DNA of 64,000 nt from Adiantum capillus-veneris (GCA_014529385.2 CM043954.1:99280247-99344246); one strand, 5' to 3'. Shown: positions 35,250 to 46,690, numbered from the stretch's first letter. Notes: generated by a model from the letters alone, not told the origin. Made by a program: numbers and translations.

Positions 35250-38081
35250 CTTGTTGTCGGCATTGTAGTGTTTTTCATATCTCTGAGTGGAGTAGAGAAC
35301 CCTGGTGGTGAATGATTTTTCATGGTTAAGACTCTCGCAAGACCCTCAAGATAGTCCTTGACAAGCCCACTTTGGCTTAGTGCAACTTATCCCTTTTTGC
35401 CCCTGGTAAGGTCCCTCAAAAGTCAGGAATTTGTTACTTTTTGGTCTCTAGAAACTGGCCTTAGGGTACCCTAAAAGTTTGGATTCAAGAAACCTAGAAA
35501 AATTCAGCTATCTTCCGGACTTTACCTGACTCAATTTGGAGTTTTCTATCAAAATTTAGAGCACTTTTAGTTAACTGCATTTGAAAAAACACTCAAAACA
35601 AATTCAGGACCAGAACACAAAAACTTTGACCTTTAGCATGGTCTCCAAAAGGTATTTTTAGCTCAAACTTGAGATTTGGGATGTACTCAAGTATGTCTAC
35701 AAGATAATCAAGTTAGATACCCCATTATGATGAGGTACATGGATCGCGATCCATGTTCCTCTGTCAAAAAAATTTCTCTAATTTTTCAAAATTTTGTCAG
35801 TATGTAGAAAAGGTCATGTGCACACTCTATACCAATTTTCATCAAATTGTGAGGTTGAGGTACATGGATCGTGATCCACGTTCAACCACATCTAGACTTG
35901 ATCTCTTGGTAGCTTGTTGCACTCGATGTCCACAAGCTAAATCTCAAATCTTTTTGGATGTCGACTTGGTTTGATAGATCAAATAGCCAACACTAGGTCT
36001 GCATAGTGGTTTTCATTTTGTCACCTAATTTGCTCCCTTTTGACCCAATTTTGCTCAAATTTTTTTGCAACTAAGCTTGGGAATATGTTTCCTTGTGTAT
36101 GCACTGCTAATCTGGAAAGTTTTAGGTCAAGATGTCACTATGGGTACATGGATCGCGATCCATGTTTGGAGCCCAAATAAACTTATTTTTGGTACCATCA
36201 AAATTAGCATGATTACGAGGTCCTATGGTATCATTTTTTTTAAAAAATGGACCTCTGGATTGAAAATGAGGTCAATTCTGGCACTTTGTCAGAGTACTTG
36301 GCAGTTCAAGGATTAGGGCTTGGTTTTTGATATCCAGATTTAGTTTTGAAAAGACCACTAGACTCCTTGTGATGTGCTCTAGCTATGGTGCAAGTTTGGT
36401 ATCAGTCTGTGACAAAGGAAAATGGATCACGATCCATGCACCTATGTGTCAAAATGTACTGCAACTTGGCACACAGCTTTCCCTTGGTGTCCTGATCCCT
36501 ACTTATGGTTTTTGTATGATTTGGACTTGTTTAGGTTAGGCAAAAGTCAATTCATAGGTCTGTTTTAGGTTTTTCACCTTGAACACTTTATGGCACTTTT
36601 GATTATTTTTTGGACTTTTTCGACAAAATTTCTTTGGGGACTTTTGTTCACAATGGTCTCTGCTAGAGGCTAGAAAAGTTTTTGTCTAAACAATTATCAG
36701 GCGTACATGGATCGTGATCCATGTTCCACCACTTTTGGACTTGATCTTTGGCGTGCTAATAGCTTGTAATGTTTGTAGCTTGCTCCACAAAGAATTTATG
36801 GGTTTGGATCAGTTTTGCTCCACGAAAACTGACTTCTACATTCTATGTGGTAGTTTAGAGAATGTTCAGTTTTTGTCTCTTTTGATCACTTTTGCAACTT
36901 TTTTGTATTTGGTTCTTTTGGGAAGTTCTTTGTCTATATCTCAGCTACCTACTGCTCAAATCTCAGCCAAAATTTTTGATGAGGTACATGGATCGTGATC
37001 CATGTTTGAACACATTTGAGCACCAAATTTGGCTTGATGATTACATGTAGTATCAGTAGTCTATTCATCGCTTCTTTTAAAATTTGGACAACCTTTTCCC
37101 AATCAAAAGTGAGTTTTTTTATCTACCCTGCAGTTTTTGGCTACTTTTTGTATTTGGCTGGTTTGACCAACTTTTTTCAGTTTTTTGACATGGTCCCGTT
37201 TGGCAAAGTTTTTCCACTAGTTATCAAGGATGTACTTGTCAAATATTAGCCCCAAATGTCAAAAGGTAAATGGATTGCGATCCATGTTTGGCTTCATTTG
37301 TTTATGAATTTTGTTCTACAGGCTCTCTATGCCTTGTAGAAGCCAAATCCCGCCCCTTTCTGAATTTGGATCACCCAACTTTTGTGTCTGAAAAGCATGC
37401 TTTGTTGTTTTTGCCCTATCAGTCAATTTTGATGTGATTTTTGAGTTTTTCTTTCAGGAAAACTTGATCAGAGAAATATCCCATTGATGCACACTAGAAC
37501 GGGTCACTTTCATGCAAAATTGGTCTCAGAGGTACATGGCTCGCAATCCATGTTTCTCTAGAGATTCTGGCCAGACTTTCCACATTGCTTCGAGAGAGGC
37601 TGATGGTGCCCTTGATCCACAAATTTTTGAATTTGGATCACTTTTGAGGTCTCTATCATCAAATTTTTAGAATTTGAGAGCTATGGTCATTTCGGCCAAA
37701 ATATAGTTTTCACTCTTTTTTCCCACAATATTTTAGCCCAAATTTGATGGACGTAGTTTCTACTTACCCTACTCCTAAGTACTGAAATGAAACATAAAAC
37801 AAAATAAACAAAATGGTACAAAATAAATTCGTAATGAAAAACGGTACAACACTCTCAAAGCATAGAGAAAATTGAAGAATGAAATGCTTTTGGCTATCTC
37901 ACTCCCAACCCTCTTTACTTCTCAAGAATAGATCGAGTAAGTCCTCCACTTCTAGACTCTACCAAGCACTAAACCCTGTGTCTAGTTGCTTCACTGCTAA
38001 GGTCTTAATGGAACGGAGAGACAAATGTTCAGAAAAAGACGCTCTAAATATACATTAGGTCACTCACTATCTAAGGATCAT
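35250..38081 (-). other. Long 5' leader of element C
   Basis: About 2.8 kb between the putative primer-binding site and gag, without a convincing ORF. Most of it is occupied by the palindrome-bearing repeat array. Long leaders are known in Tat/Ogre-type elements. Confidence 0.5.
35737..37553. repeat. Array of eight 20-bp palindromes at about 280-bp spacing
   Basis: The core ACATGGATCGCGATCCATGT is its own reverse complement. Copies start at 35,737, 35,862, 36,146, 36,420, 36,705, 36,986, 37,268 and 37,534, giving spacings of 125, 284, 274, 285, 281, 282 and 266 bp. Copies 1 and 3 are perfect; copies 2, 5 and 6 have a CGT/CGTG centre or one changed end base; copies 4, 7 and 8 carry a few changes. 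Between palindromes the units share only weak similarity (for example TTTTTGTATTTGG before copies 6 and 7), so the palindrome is the best-conserved part. Spacings are not multiples of three, so it is not a protein repeat. Confidence 0.9.
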
Positions 38082-38101
38082 ATCCCCAACATCAGCGCAA
38101 A
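38082..38101 (-). other. Putative primer-binding site of element C
   Basis: On the minus strand, directly after the LTR, the sequence reads TTTGCGCTGATGTTGGGGAT. This resembles TTTGGCGCCGTTGCCGGGGA, the common Tat/Athila-type primer site, with several changes. It fixes the minus orientation of element C. Confidence 0.5.
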
Positions 38102-39016
38102 TGTTAGTGGGTCGCCGCGATGGACGTCTATAGCATAGCTTTTTGGTACAAACAAAATGTCAATACTCAAGGAAGTGACTCGGATGGGGCACCGAAACTC
38201 TTTGAGATTGTGAATCTCAAGAATTGAACAATAACAAGCAAACTCACTAACTCAACAAGAAAACCAACACTCAATGAACAAGGAAATCTGCCTATGAACT
38301 TTCTCACAACTCTAGGTCACCACGATATTTTTGCCCTCGAACGGAATCGAACTGCAACGAAACTTTAGAAGGAGGTCTAGGACACCTAGGGGCACTATCC
38401 TACCAAGTCTGGTAACAATCTGACAAGGTACCAAAATCACAATCCATCATGAAAAAGGTCGTTAAAAAGCTACAATAGATCAGTCCAGAAAGGTCGCCAT
38501 ATGGTCTAAGAATAGTCTCCTATGTTCAAAGTGACTAAAACCAATGATTTAGTCACTCAAATTTGATGATTAGTCTCACTAACACGTAGTCGCAAACCTT
38601 AACAAAACTGATAATGCTTACACTTGAATGAAAGAGCAAAGAGAGAGGAACAGAATGCACATTTTATAATTGAAAATGGATTACTGAATCATTACTTACG
38701 ATGATTACAAGTTGGAGCAGCTTCGTAGCTTGAGTGTACGTACAATAGAGCTTCCTTCTTTTCTAAAGATAAGCCTTCTTTTCACATTAAAGTTATTGAC
38801 CTTTATACCTAGGGCTTTCTAAATGGCTAGTGGCCACTTCACATGGACCTTTACAAATATCATGACAACATTACAAATTAGGGAATTGATCCACTACTCT
38901 GGAATCAAGATTTACACAGAGTATTACTACACTAACTCAAAAAATAATAAATTAAAAATGTGGTGTCCGGCTACGTGTCCTGCCAGGTGGGCACCCGTTT
39001 GGTCTATCTCTTAACA
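38102..39016 (-). repeat. 5' LTR of element C (right copy)
   Basis: Begins TGTTAGTGGG and ends TCTTAACA on the plus strand, then CCCTA. It matches 12,897-13,723 along nearly its whole length and carries an additional segment around 38,460-38,545. Confidence 0.85.
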
Positions 39017-39021
39017 CCCTA

Positions 39022-39958
39022 CAGCTCCCCTATAGTCATCTCGACAACTAACACTACAAGGCAATATAACATGTTGGTATAGATAGATGACAACATGGTT
39101 TCACCATGGATAGATTGCCTCCATTTCAATACTCCTTGGATGCACCCACCCTCCCTGTCTCCCACATGGATAGAGATCACCAAACTCATATGCCAAGATC
39201 TGATTCGACTAGATACGAGGAGCACATGGATACAACCACAAAGATGGCCTTCTACAAAGATCATCTTCTCCAACTCATGGAGGAAGGTTTTGTGACTAGG
39301 CCTGCATACTTGGATACGCACTTATCTCATGGGATACGATGCGCTATTGGGCAAATACGCACATCCTCACATCAGCTCCAAATTGAGACTGGCTGATTTT
39401 GAGGGGTACGAGCAGGGGCCAAGATATGTAACCTATGTCACTTAGAGCTAGAGACAGAGCTGCACTACACATGTCATTGCCCATCATAGTATGAGATACA
39501 AGGCCGCTTCCACTGTCTCTTCAGAGAGGGTTTTAGACCATTTTCTAGAGTCATGAAATATGAGGATTAGAGTTGTCTTGGACTGTTCCTACTAAAGTTG
39601 TGCAGACTTGGGGAGAGCGTGATGAGGACATCAGGGAAGAGACGGTCTCAAAGAGAGATCACAGATTTCTTTACACCAGTCAGGGGAGAGCTAGAGGAGC
39701 AGTCATCACAGTAGATCTCAGAGCCCACCCACACTAGAGGTATGTTGAGTGATTGAGACATTCAGCTAGGGATATCTAGACGCCCACGACTTTGAGGGGT
39801 CTCCACCATTGACAAAGGCTACAATAGAAGATCGAGACACTCTATCTCAACATGCAAGACGCCCAACCAGAGTACTGACATGGAGGATGTTGATGAGAAC
39901 CGATAGTGCTCGATGAGAGATTTCATTTAAACCCCCCCCCCCCCCCCCCCCCCCCCCC
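39022..39958 (+). mobile_element. Decayed LINE retrotransposon, 3' part
   Basis: Continuation of the LINE from 12,896 after the C insertion. The C-terminal part reads DRLPPFQYSLDAPTLPVSHM (about 39,107). It ends in the cysteine-histidine block CNLCHLELETELHYTCHCPS (about 39,430-39,490, crossing stops), typical of LINE RT C-termini. A 27-base poly-C run (39,932-39,958) follows a short 3' region. Confidence 0.65.
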
Positions 39959-40183
39959 TTCTCCCTCTATCTGATTTCAATTGTAGATCAGCTTTAGATT
40001 CATTTCCTTAGTGTTTTAGTGTTTTTAGTCTTAGTTCTTTGTACTTTCCATACTCAGACATGGTATCAGATTCACCAATTGTAACTTTTTGGTCTCATAG
40101 GTCATTTTGGCCTTTCAAAGACGTTAATATAACATTTCATTCTCTCTCTCTCTCTCTCTCTCCCCCCCCCCCCCCCCCCCCCC
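39932..40183. repeat. Poly-C and CT tracts
   Basis: Homopolymer C runs at 39,932-39,958 (27 bases) and 40,162-40,183 (22 bases), the second preceded by a CT run from 40,141. Exact lengths may be assembly artefacts. Confidence 0.9.
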
Positions 40184-40234
40184 TCGACTACATGCAGACA
40201 CACATATACATTGGCATACATCATATAGTAATAT

Positions 40235-40486
40235 TGTAAGCACACACACACACACACACACAAACCTACAATCAATCCATATGGGCCTCTCTGTTCTCAT
40301 AAAGCATACACGTATTGATTGATCCCTCGCCAACACTCCAACCTCTCGATAACCATAGACTCTCTCTTTCTCTCTATAACTATCTTTCCTTCTCTCTCTA
40401 CACACTAGCATAGACACACAGGTTATTTTCCTCCTAACTACTACTTGCGGCCTCTTTCTCTATCTTTTGCGCTACAACAGACAAAC

Positions 40487-40529
<43 letters not shown>

Positions 40530-40830
40530 GTTCTCTTACTGGCACTACACACACACACACACGTGTCCCTTCTCTCTCTACTTTCACTTTACTTGTAGCA
40601 TGCTCTGTCTTTGTCTCTCTCTCTCTCTCTAACTCTTGTAGAGACAACCATACACACACACAAAAACCTGAATTGAAATCTCTCTTTGTCTATCTCTATT
40701 TCTTGCATGTTCTCTCTTCCTACTCAGCACTACATGCACACACACCCTCCCTCTCTTGATCACACCCCTCGGTAGCAACCTCTTTTCCCTCCCTCTCCTC
40801 TCTCTCTCTCTCTCTCTCATATAACTACCT
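40235..40830. repeat. Compound CT/CA microsatellite region
   Basis: Repeated runs of CT (about 40,490-40,529, 40,612-40,630, 40,794-40,819) and CA (about 40,240-40,262, 40,545-40,561), with similar sentence-like units between them containing TCTCTCTCTA and CACACACA. The open frames here are low-complexity artefacts. Confidence 0.9.
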
Positions 40831-40866
40831 CTCTCTATTCCTTCATGGCCTCACACCCTGGCGACT

Positions 40867-40898
40867 CCATGCTTGGTTGTGGAAACAACCAAGCATGG
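40867..40898. repeat. Perfect 14-bp hairpin
   Basis: CCATGCTTGGTTGT and its exact reverse complement are separated by GGAA. It sits next to an A/T-rich tail that ends the SINE-like sequence on its right. Confidence 0.9.
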
Positions 40899-40902
40899 CA
40901 AA

Positions 40903-41085
40903 AAAAAATTTAATTTTAAATTTTATTGCTTCTCATAAACCCCATTCACACACACATTAAAAGAACCTTTAACCTAGTAGGGACTATCTCAAGTGGCTTC
41001 AAATATCTATCCGACGAGAATTGAACTTAAGACCTCTTGTTCTTGGCGAGTCTTCTCTAGTCCACCACACTTTTAAAATTGAGAA
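40903..41085 (-). mobile_element. tRNA-derived SINE-like fragment
   Basis: On the minus strand the stretch GGTGGACTAGAGAAGACTCG resembles the D-arm and A-box side of a tRNA. AGAGGTCTTAAGTTCAATTC follows and contains GTTCAATTC, which fits the pol III B-box GWTCRANNC. The sequence then loses tRNA character and ends in an A/T-rich tail. Similar B-box units occur near 45,700-45,760 (GTTCAACTC) inside the CACTA element and, weaker, near 41,160-41,210. No target duplication was established. Confidence 0.4.
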
Positions 41086-43320
41086 TCTTTGTTTCTCTCC
41101 ATTGCAACCTATCGGGTTTTGTAAAAAACGATCCCAACTAACCTTGAGGACCTACTCTGGCTAGTCCTGAACTTATAACCTCTTGCTCAAACAGGACTCA
41201 GACCGTTGAATCTATACACTTGCAAGGAGTAATAATGTTATTTCAATTTTCCCTTCTCTACAACATTGGATTCCTATTTACAAATATCTTGTGTTCATGA
41301 CTTTTAATTGAATGTGATTGTGAAAGCCCACTATCCTACAAGCTCAAAAAGAAAGAGACTAGTTGTAGATTATAGAGTCTGGTAGTATTATGACCATTAT
41401 TTTAGGCTAAGATCCATGATGAGCGTTCTTCCAAATAGAGCTCAAAAAATCAAAATCTATCAAGAAAACTTAAAACAGATAGAAAGAAGCTTAAACACAA
41501 TCATAATGCAACTAATGTGTATGCACATGGTCCTAAAATGTACATGCATATCCCCATATTAACCTGAGTTTGGTACAAACTTTCATAATATTGAAAGGTC
41601 TACATTTCTCCCCCACTGAAATGTGCGAAATAACTCCCTTCTCTCCTCAAATGTGAACACCCTTGTGACCACTAAATCCTGAAAAACATCACACAAGCTC
41701 TAGTCACTTTACTCAAAATATGATTAAACATAACAATTTACACATTCTCATTAAATTAACTCATAGTCAATGTAAATTGAAACATACCATAGTAAATTGA
41801 ACATACTAACTATAGCAATTTATATATCTAAACTAACTAATCAATTGTAAATATTATCCATTTGAAAATCCCTTACTTGTCACTAGTAACTAAGAAGTAC
41901 ATACTAAAGATGATTCATTAATATAAATATGGAAACCTCACAACCTCTACACAATAAATTTGTTACCTTTTAATATTGAGTCTTCCATGTTTTAAGTCTC
42001 TCTTGAGGTCACATCACCTAGTCCTTAACATATGAGAACTATCACAACAATTACTTATATGGAAGTCATGGCTTGATTTAAATTCCATTGTTTTTTAATT
42101 TAAATTAAATCCCATTCATTCATTTATTGCAATCATTCAAGAAATTTTTTAAAACATTATGTCTTGTTTTTTTTCTAAAGCCACATCGGACTTGCATTTT
42201 TGTTTTTGTTTTTTTAGAATTCATGCAAACATGCATTCCACACTCACTACTACATCGAGCAAGAATATCCTTTCACATTACACTTACAATCCCCTTGAAT
42301 GGGGCTCGTGGCTCTGACACTAGAGACAGAGTGGACCCACCTGCCTACCTAAATTATATGGCAATAGCCACAAAACATAAAAAACATATAAATTCCCTCC
42401 CCCTCGGGGGGTGCACTATGTAATCATGTTAATGTATAACATGAGTTTGAAAGGAGGGTTTTTAAAATACAAAAATTATAGACAACTTAACAGAGATACA
42501 TTGACATAAGGGATTTTTATATTGAATTTTGGAAAAAAATCATAAAATAAGGGGTCATTTTATTCATTTAAACATGTTAAAAGAGGGGTTTTTTAATGCC
42601 CCGCGAATGCACGTTATATAAGGGGGTACTGAACGATGAACCCTCCGAGCCCTCCCAGGTTCATCATATGTGAAAAACATTCGAAAGCTAAAGTGAAGGG
42701 ACAAACCAAACCATATAGACTAACTACACTTCCAAAAGATGTTAAATCAATATCAAGACCATAAATATATCTAACCAAAAATTAGTTTAGCTACAATACC
42801 TATATTCATTAATCATCTCTATTATCCCTTTTAGGTACTAATGAACTAAGTCAAGAACTCTTGACTAATAGGTCTAGCGAAAGATTAGTAATTCAACTAT
42901 ATAAACTACTCAGCTAACAATTCCAAATACTACGGAAGGTAACACTTTAATTTTCAATGACTTTATATTTTCTCAAACATTATCTTTAACAACCAACAAC
43001 AAGACTGGAATTGGAAAGGAAATACTTGTTCTATTGTCTTCATATCCTTGTCAGCCATAGCCCTAGCTATAGCTTTTGTCACATCCAGTCAACTTTTGTT
43101 ATCAAAACCACTTTTATAGTCTACATATTTAGCTTACTCTACAAAACTCAAATTAAACAAACCCTACAATCAGAGGATGTAGGATATCTACTCCTAGCTT
43201 TTATGGGTTTTTTTGTGTGTTTTTGGGGTTTGTTTTTGTGTGTCAGAATAAAACGAAAAGGATTTGGTCGGTTTCTTTTTTATTTTGTTTGGCTTTTGTG
43301 ATTTTCTGTGTGTTTTTCTC
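41086..43320. other. AT-rich stretch, no gene recognised
   Basis: Only short or low-complexity ORFs occur. The reading around 42,127-42,423 and 43,011-43,301 is hydrophobic and T-rich, without motif support. A weak second copy of the tRNA-like block lies near 41,160-41,210. Confidence 0.4.
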
Positions 43321-43379
43321 ACAGCATGTGCATGCAAGGCTAGGTAAACCTAAAGTCCATCTCCTCCCTTTGCATTAAT

Positions 43380-43680
43380 CATCTAAGTCTCTCACAAACA
43401 TATGATGGAATAGTGCAGGTGCATTGGCTACACCAAAAGGTACTACATTAGAGACCCCCTCCATAAGGTTGTGCTTGTGGATATTGGACTATTGTCTGCT
43501 CTCTAAGTAACAACATCCTGTATAACCCTTTAGTAGTCCCATGGGTACCCCCTCATCAGGATGATCTACATCATTGAGTACATCATAGTCCATCTCTAAC
43601 ATTGGATCTACTAATGCATCCTCATCGAGTGCATGAAACATATGAAAAGAAGTCTCTCCCTCATCCTCGTTAAATGACAA
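43380..43680 (-). pseudogene. Small reverse-transcriptase-like remnant
   Basis: The minus strand reads VVPFGVANAPALFHHMF near 43,455-43,400. This is close to the MPFGLTNAPATFQ-type motif that precedes the catalytic box of gypsy RTs. The preceding ORF (43,680-43,489) is acidic and does not look like RT. Probably a fragment of another gypsy element; too short to classify. Confidence 0.35.
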
Positions 43681-44001
43681 TCAATCAACTCCACTAGAAA
43701 CAAAGGTAATTCCAATCATGGACCTCTAATTCCATTCCCATACACCACCAATGAAGTAACCATTCGAGCACATTGAAATCATGCATCATGGCCAGGACAG
43801 TCTCTAGACCAAGCCCTAACACATAAGATCTAAATACAAAAAACATGTAATCAAGAGATGTGTCCATGAATTACCCAATAGATATGGAGTGGAAAAAAAT
43901 GAAAAAGTAGGATGAGGCGATAGCTCGTGCCATAAAATAGTAAAAAATAACAAGAAAAAAAAAACAAAATGACTCTACCAACTCAAAAAATATATTTTTA
44001 T

Positions 44002-44005
<4 letters not shown>

Positions 44006-44050
<45 letters not shown>
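44006..44050. repeat. (AT)n microsatellite
   Basis: A pure TA dinucleotide run of about 45 bp. Confidence 0.95.
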
Positions 44051-44054
<4 letters not shown>

Positions 44055-44383
44055 GAATTAAGTGAAATAGTGTTTCACTCATAGACCATTGATCCGAGAA
44101 GGATCTAAAGTCCCCTCTGTATCTTGGACCAACAAAGATCCATTAGTAAAGTCCTGAAGTACTTTGAATGGACCTAACCAGCAAATCTGGGAAACTTATA
44201 ATATTGACTGTCATAAATCAAAACCTTATCATCCTTTTGAAACCTCTGATCCTTAATAGGGAGATCATGCCATGCCTTATGTTGTCATTGCATAGCCTCA
44301 ATAATCTGTAAGGTTAGTAGGCACATCTCATCCATTTTGATCAAAGTAAACAACCTATCTTTAAAAGATTCTTTGTCACCAAG

Positions 44384-44954
44384 TCAAGCAAACAAAGCCA
44401 CCCTTAAGGCTGGGATTTCTTTTTTGATTAGAAATATGGCCTCTCTACCATAGACCAAAGTGAAGGGCGTATTTTGAGTCATCACCTTAAAAGTGGTGCA
44501 ATAAGCCCATAATGCTTCAGGTAGATGTTCATCCCAATCATGATGATTATCAATCATTGTCTTTGTTAGAATGCCACCCAAAATTCTATTAGTAACCTCC
44601 ACTTTCCCATTTACACGTGGATAGTAAGGTGTAGATTTATGATGCTTAATCTTGTACAACTCAATCAATTCCCAAATAAAATCATTGAGAAAATGAGACC
44701 CTTGATCACTAACCAACTGTAATTATATCTTCATAAAGGAACTTAGCTACATCCATTGCTCTATCAATTTTTAAAGGTTTGGCTTCAGCCCACTTGGTAA
44801 CATAGTCCGCACAAACTAGTATATATCTGCTAGATGGATATCAAGATGGAGGATCTATAGGACCCACACAATCTATGCCCCACTTCTCAAATGGCCTTAA
44901 GGCTAATATTGATGTCAATGGTGTTTCATATTGTGGTGTAGGTCGACCAACACA
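44384..44954 (-). pseudogene. Integrase core of element E (3' part, after F)
   Basis: Directly left of F the minus strand reads CVGRPTPQYETPLTSILALR and then FEKWGIDCVGPIDPPS, the integrase block with the first catalytic aspartate. Further on come DQGSHFLNDFIWELIELYKI (second aspartate) and YYPRVNGKVEVTNRIL (catalytic glutamate), then LWAYCTTFKVMTQNTPFTLVY. A stop occurs near 44,840. The half of the zinc-binding region that precedes CVGRP lies on the other side of F. Confidence 0.85.
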
Positions 44955-45075
44955 CACTACAAGAGGCTATTCATATTAGCGACGCTCACACAGCGACGCT
45001 CAAAAAAAAAATTCCCGGCGTTGCTATGAGCGTCGCAAATTTCTTTGTTAATTTGCGACGCTCATAGCGACACCG
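44955..45075. repeat. Left terminus and subterminal repeats of F
   Basis: After the terminal inverted repeat, GCGACGCTC or its complement GAGCGTCGC occurs several times in both orientations. In En/Spm such subterminal motifs are bound by the TNPA protein; this role is inferred here. Confidence 0.85.
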
Positions 45076-45160
45076 GCTGGGCTAAAAAAATAACCGAGCG
45101 CGCCCAAAAACTCAGATCTCAGATCTGAGTTTTTCGGCGCCCTCAAGCAAGGAGCAGGTA

Positions 45161-45163
45161 ACG

Positions 45164-45208
<45 letters not shown>

Positions 45209-45367
45209 CTCCACACACACACACACACACACACACACATGAGGAGAGGAAGGAGAGCCAGGTATGCTCCTTCCCTCTCCTCATTCTCATGTTCCCTTCC
45301 CCTCTTTCTCTCTCCCTCTCTCTCTCTCTCACACACACACATACACACACACACACATAGTGTTTTT

Positions 45368-45421
<54 letters not shown>

Positions 45422-45650
45422 AACATAAACAAAAACGCACACACACATACATAAACAGAGAATGCACACACACATTGAGAGAGGAAAAGAGAGAGAGAGC
45501 ATGCATAAACAAAAAATGCACGCATTGAGAGAGGAAAAGAGAGAGAGAACATGCATAAACAAAAAACGCACACATTGAGAGAGGAAAAGAGAGAGAAAAC
45601 ATGCATACGATCCAAAAAAACGCACACACATTGAGAGAGAAAGAGAGAGA
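45161..45650. repeat. CT/CA/GA microsatellite block inside F
   Basis: (CT)n at about 45,161-45,202, (CA)n at 45,214-45,239, (GA)n at 45,371-45,417. These are followed by four degenerate units of about 60 bp, each with GCATAAACAAAAAA, CGCACACATTGAGAGAGG and AAAAGAGAGAG. The long open frames here are artefacts of the repeats. Confidence 0.9.
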
Positions 45651-45848
45651 AACTAATTTAACGTCGTAGGAAACTAATTAAAATTAAAAGACCTAAAGAT
45701 CTAGCCGACGAGGAGTTGAACTCAAGACCTATTATTCAAGAGGGAAATGGCATAATCAATCTATCATACTTGGCATGGGTGATAGAAAGGTTATACCATT
45801 TATCTCTTTTTATTGGCACACACATCAACACACGCGCACACACACAAG

Positions 45849-46690
45849 AAGAAGAGAGTTATAACGTCGTAGGAAACTATCTTAAAAGACGTTAAAGATT
45901 AGGTTATATGTAGACTTACATTAAATTAGATTTAGGTTTATTTTTAACTAGATTTACGTTTATTTACGCTAGATTTAGATTTACGTTATATTAGATTAGA
46001 TTTAGGTCTCCATAGATTGCGATGCCTGCATGAAGCAGGTGAAGAAAGCCCTCAATGGAATATAGGGTATTGCTGCCTTCACTCATGGTGGGCTCCGTCG
46101 ATCCAAAAGTACTGGTGAAATGTCTTCAGAAGATAGGGAAGAAGGTGGATCTTCAGGGCGGCAAGAGTCACTACATCCCCGACACAATGACCATCTAGAC
46201 AACCTCTAGTCATTCAACAGCAACTTCAAAGTTAGTAACAAGAGCAAGAACGGTCTAAAGGGCCAATTGCTGTCGTCAGATGTGGATGGAGATGAGGCAG
46301 CGTCACCGCCGGAAGTTAACTCTCACATCTTTAGTGATGAGAATGCCAACTCTTGCCGAGTTATGTGAAAAATTATGTGTTAAATCAGTTTTAAGGTTCT
46401 TATAATCCCTGTTAGTTTAGTTCTTTGTTTTTAATATAACATAATTTACGTTAGATTTAGATTTATGTTATATTAGATTAGACTTAGGTTTATTTAGGTT
46501 TACCCCCCCCCCACACACACACACACACACACACACAAGAAGAAGAGAGTTTTAACGTGGTAGGAAACTATCCCAAAAGACGTTAAAGATTAGGTTAGAT
46601 GTAGACTTACATTAAATTAGATTTAGGTTTATTTTTAGTTAGATTTACGTTTATTTAGATTTACGCTTATTTACGTTAGATCGAGTCTAC
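45849..46690. repeat. Direct repeat pair inside F
   Basis: A block of about 150 bp at 45,849-46,010 is repeated at 46,538-46,690. Both start AGAAGAAGAGAGTT and contain TAGGAAACTATC, AAAGACGTTAAAGATTAGGT and TAGATTTAGGTTTATTTT. The approximately 530 bp between them resembles neither copy and has no recognised gene. Confidence 0.8.

Larger units (their letters stand above)
12897..39016 (-). mobile_element. Element C: large non-autonomous-looking LTR retrotransposon with nested elements
   Basis: Two long direct repeats (12,897 to about 13,723 and 38,102-39,016) flanked by CCCTA define the element. Orientation is minus: a primer-binding-site-like sequence resembling the TGGCGCC...GGGGA type lies inside the right LTR, and gag and protease read on the minus strand. 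Elements D and B lie inside it. Without them the internal region is about 9 kb. It carries gag-like ORFs with three zinc knuckles and a protease-like domain, but no RT, RNase H or integrase of its own. This resembles plant elements that keep only gag. Loss of pol by deletion, or birth as a non-autonomous element, cannot be told apart. Confidence 0.8.

Noticed and set aside
35753-37249. Plus-strand ORFs of 70-94 codons across the palindrome array
   Set aside because: Each covers only part of a unit, frames differ between units, and spacing is not a multiple of three.
35737-37553. CRISPR-like array
   Set aside because: Repeats are palindromic and about 280 bp apart, in a plant retrotransposon; spacing and context do not fit CRISPR.
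40441-40820. Long open frames of Ser/Leu or Arg/Glu repeats on both strands
   Set aside because: They come from CT/GA microsatellites, which stay open in several frames; there is no non-repetitive coding content.
42127-43301. Hydrophobic ORFs of 96-98 codons
   Set aside because: T-rich sequence gives Phe/Leu-rich frames; no motif, splice evidence or relative supports a gene.
45048-45631. Overlapping minus-strand ORFs up to 193 codons and a plus-strand ORF
   Set aside because: They are translations of CT, CA and GA repeats and degenerate 60-bp units inside the CACTA element.
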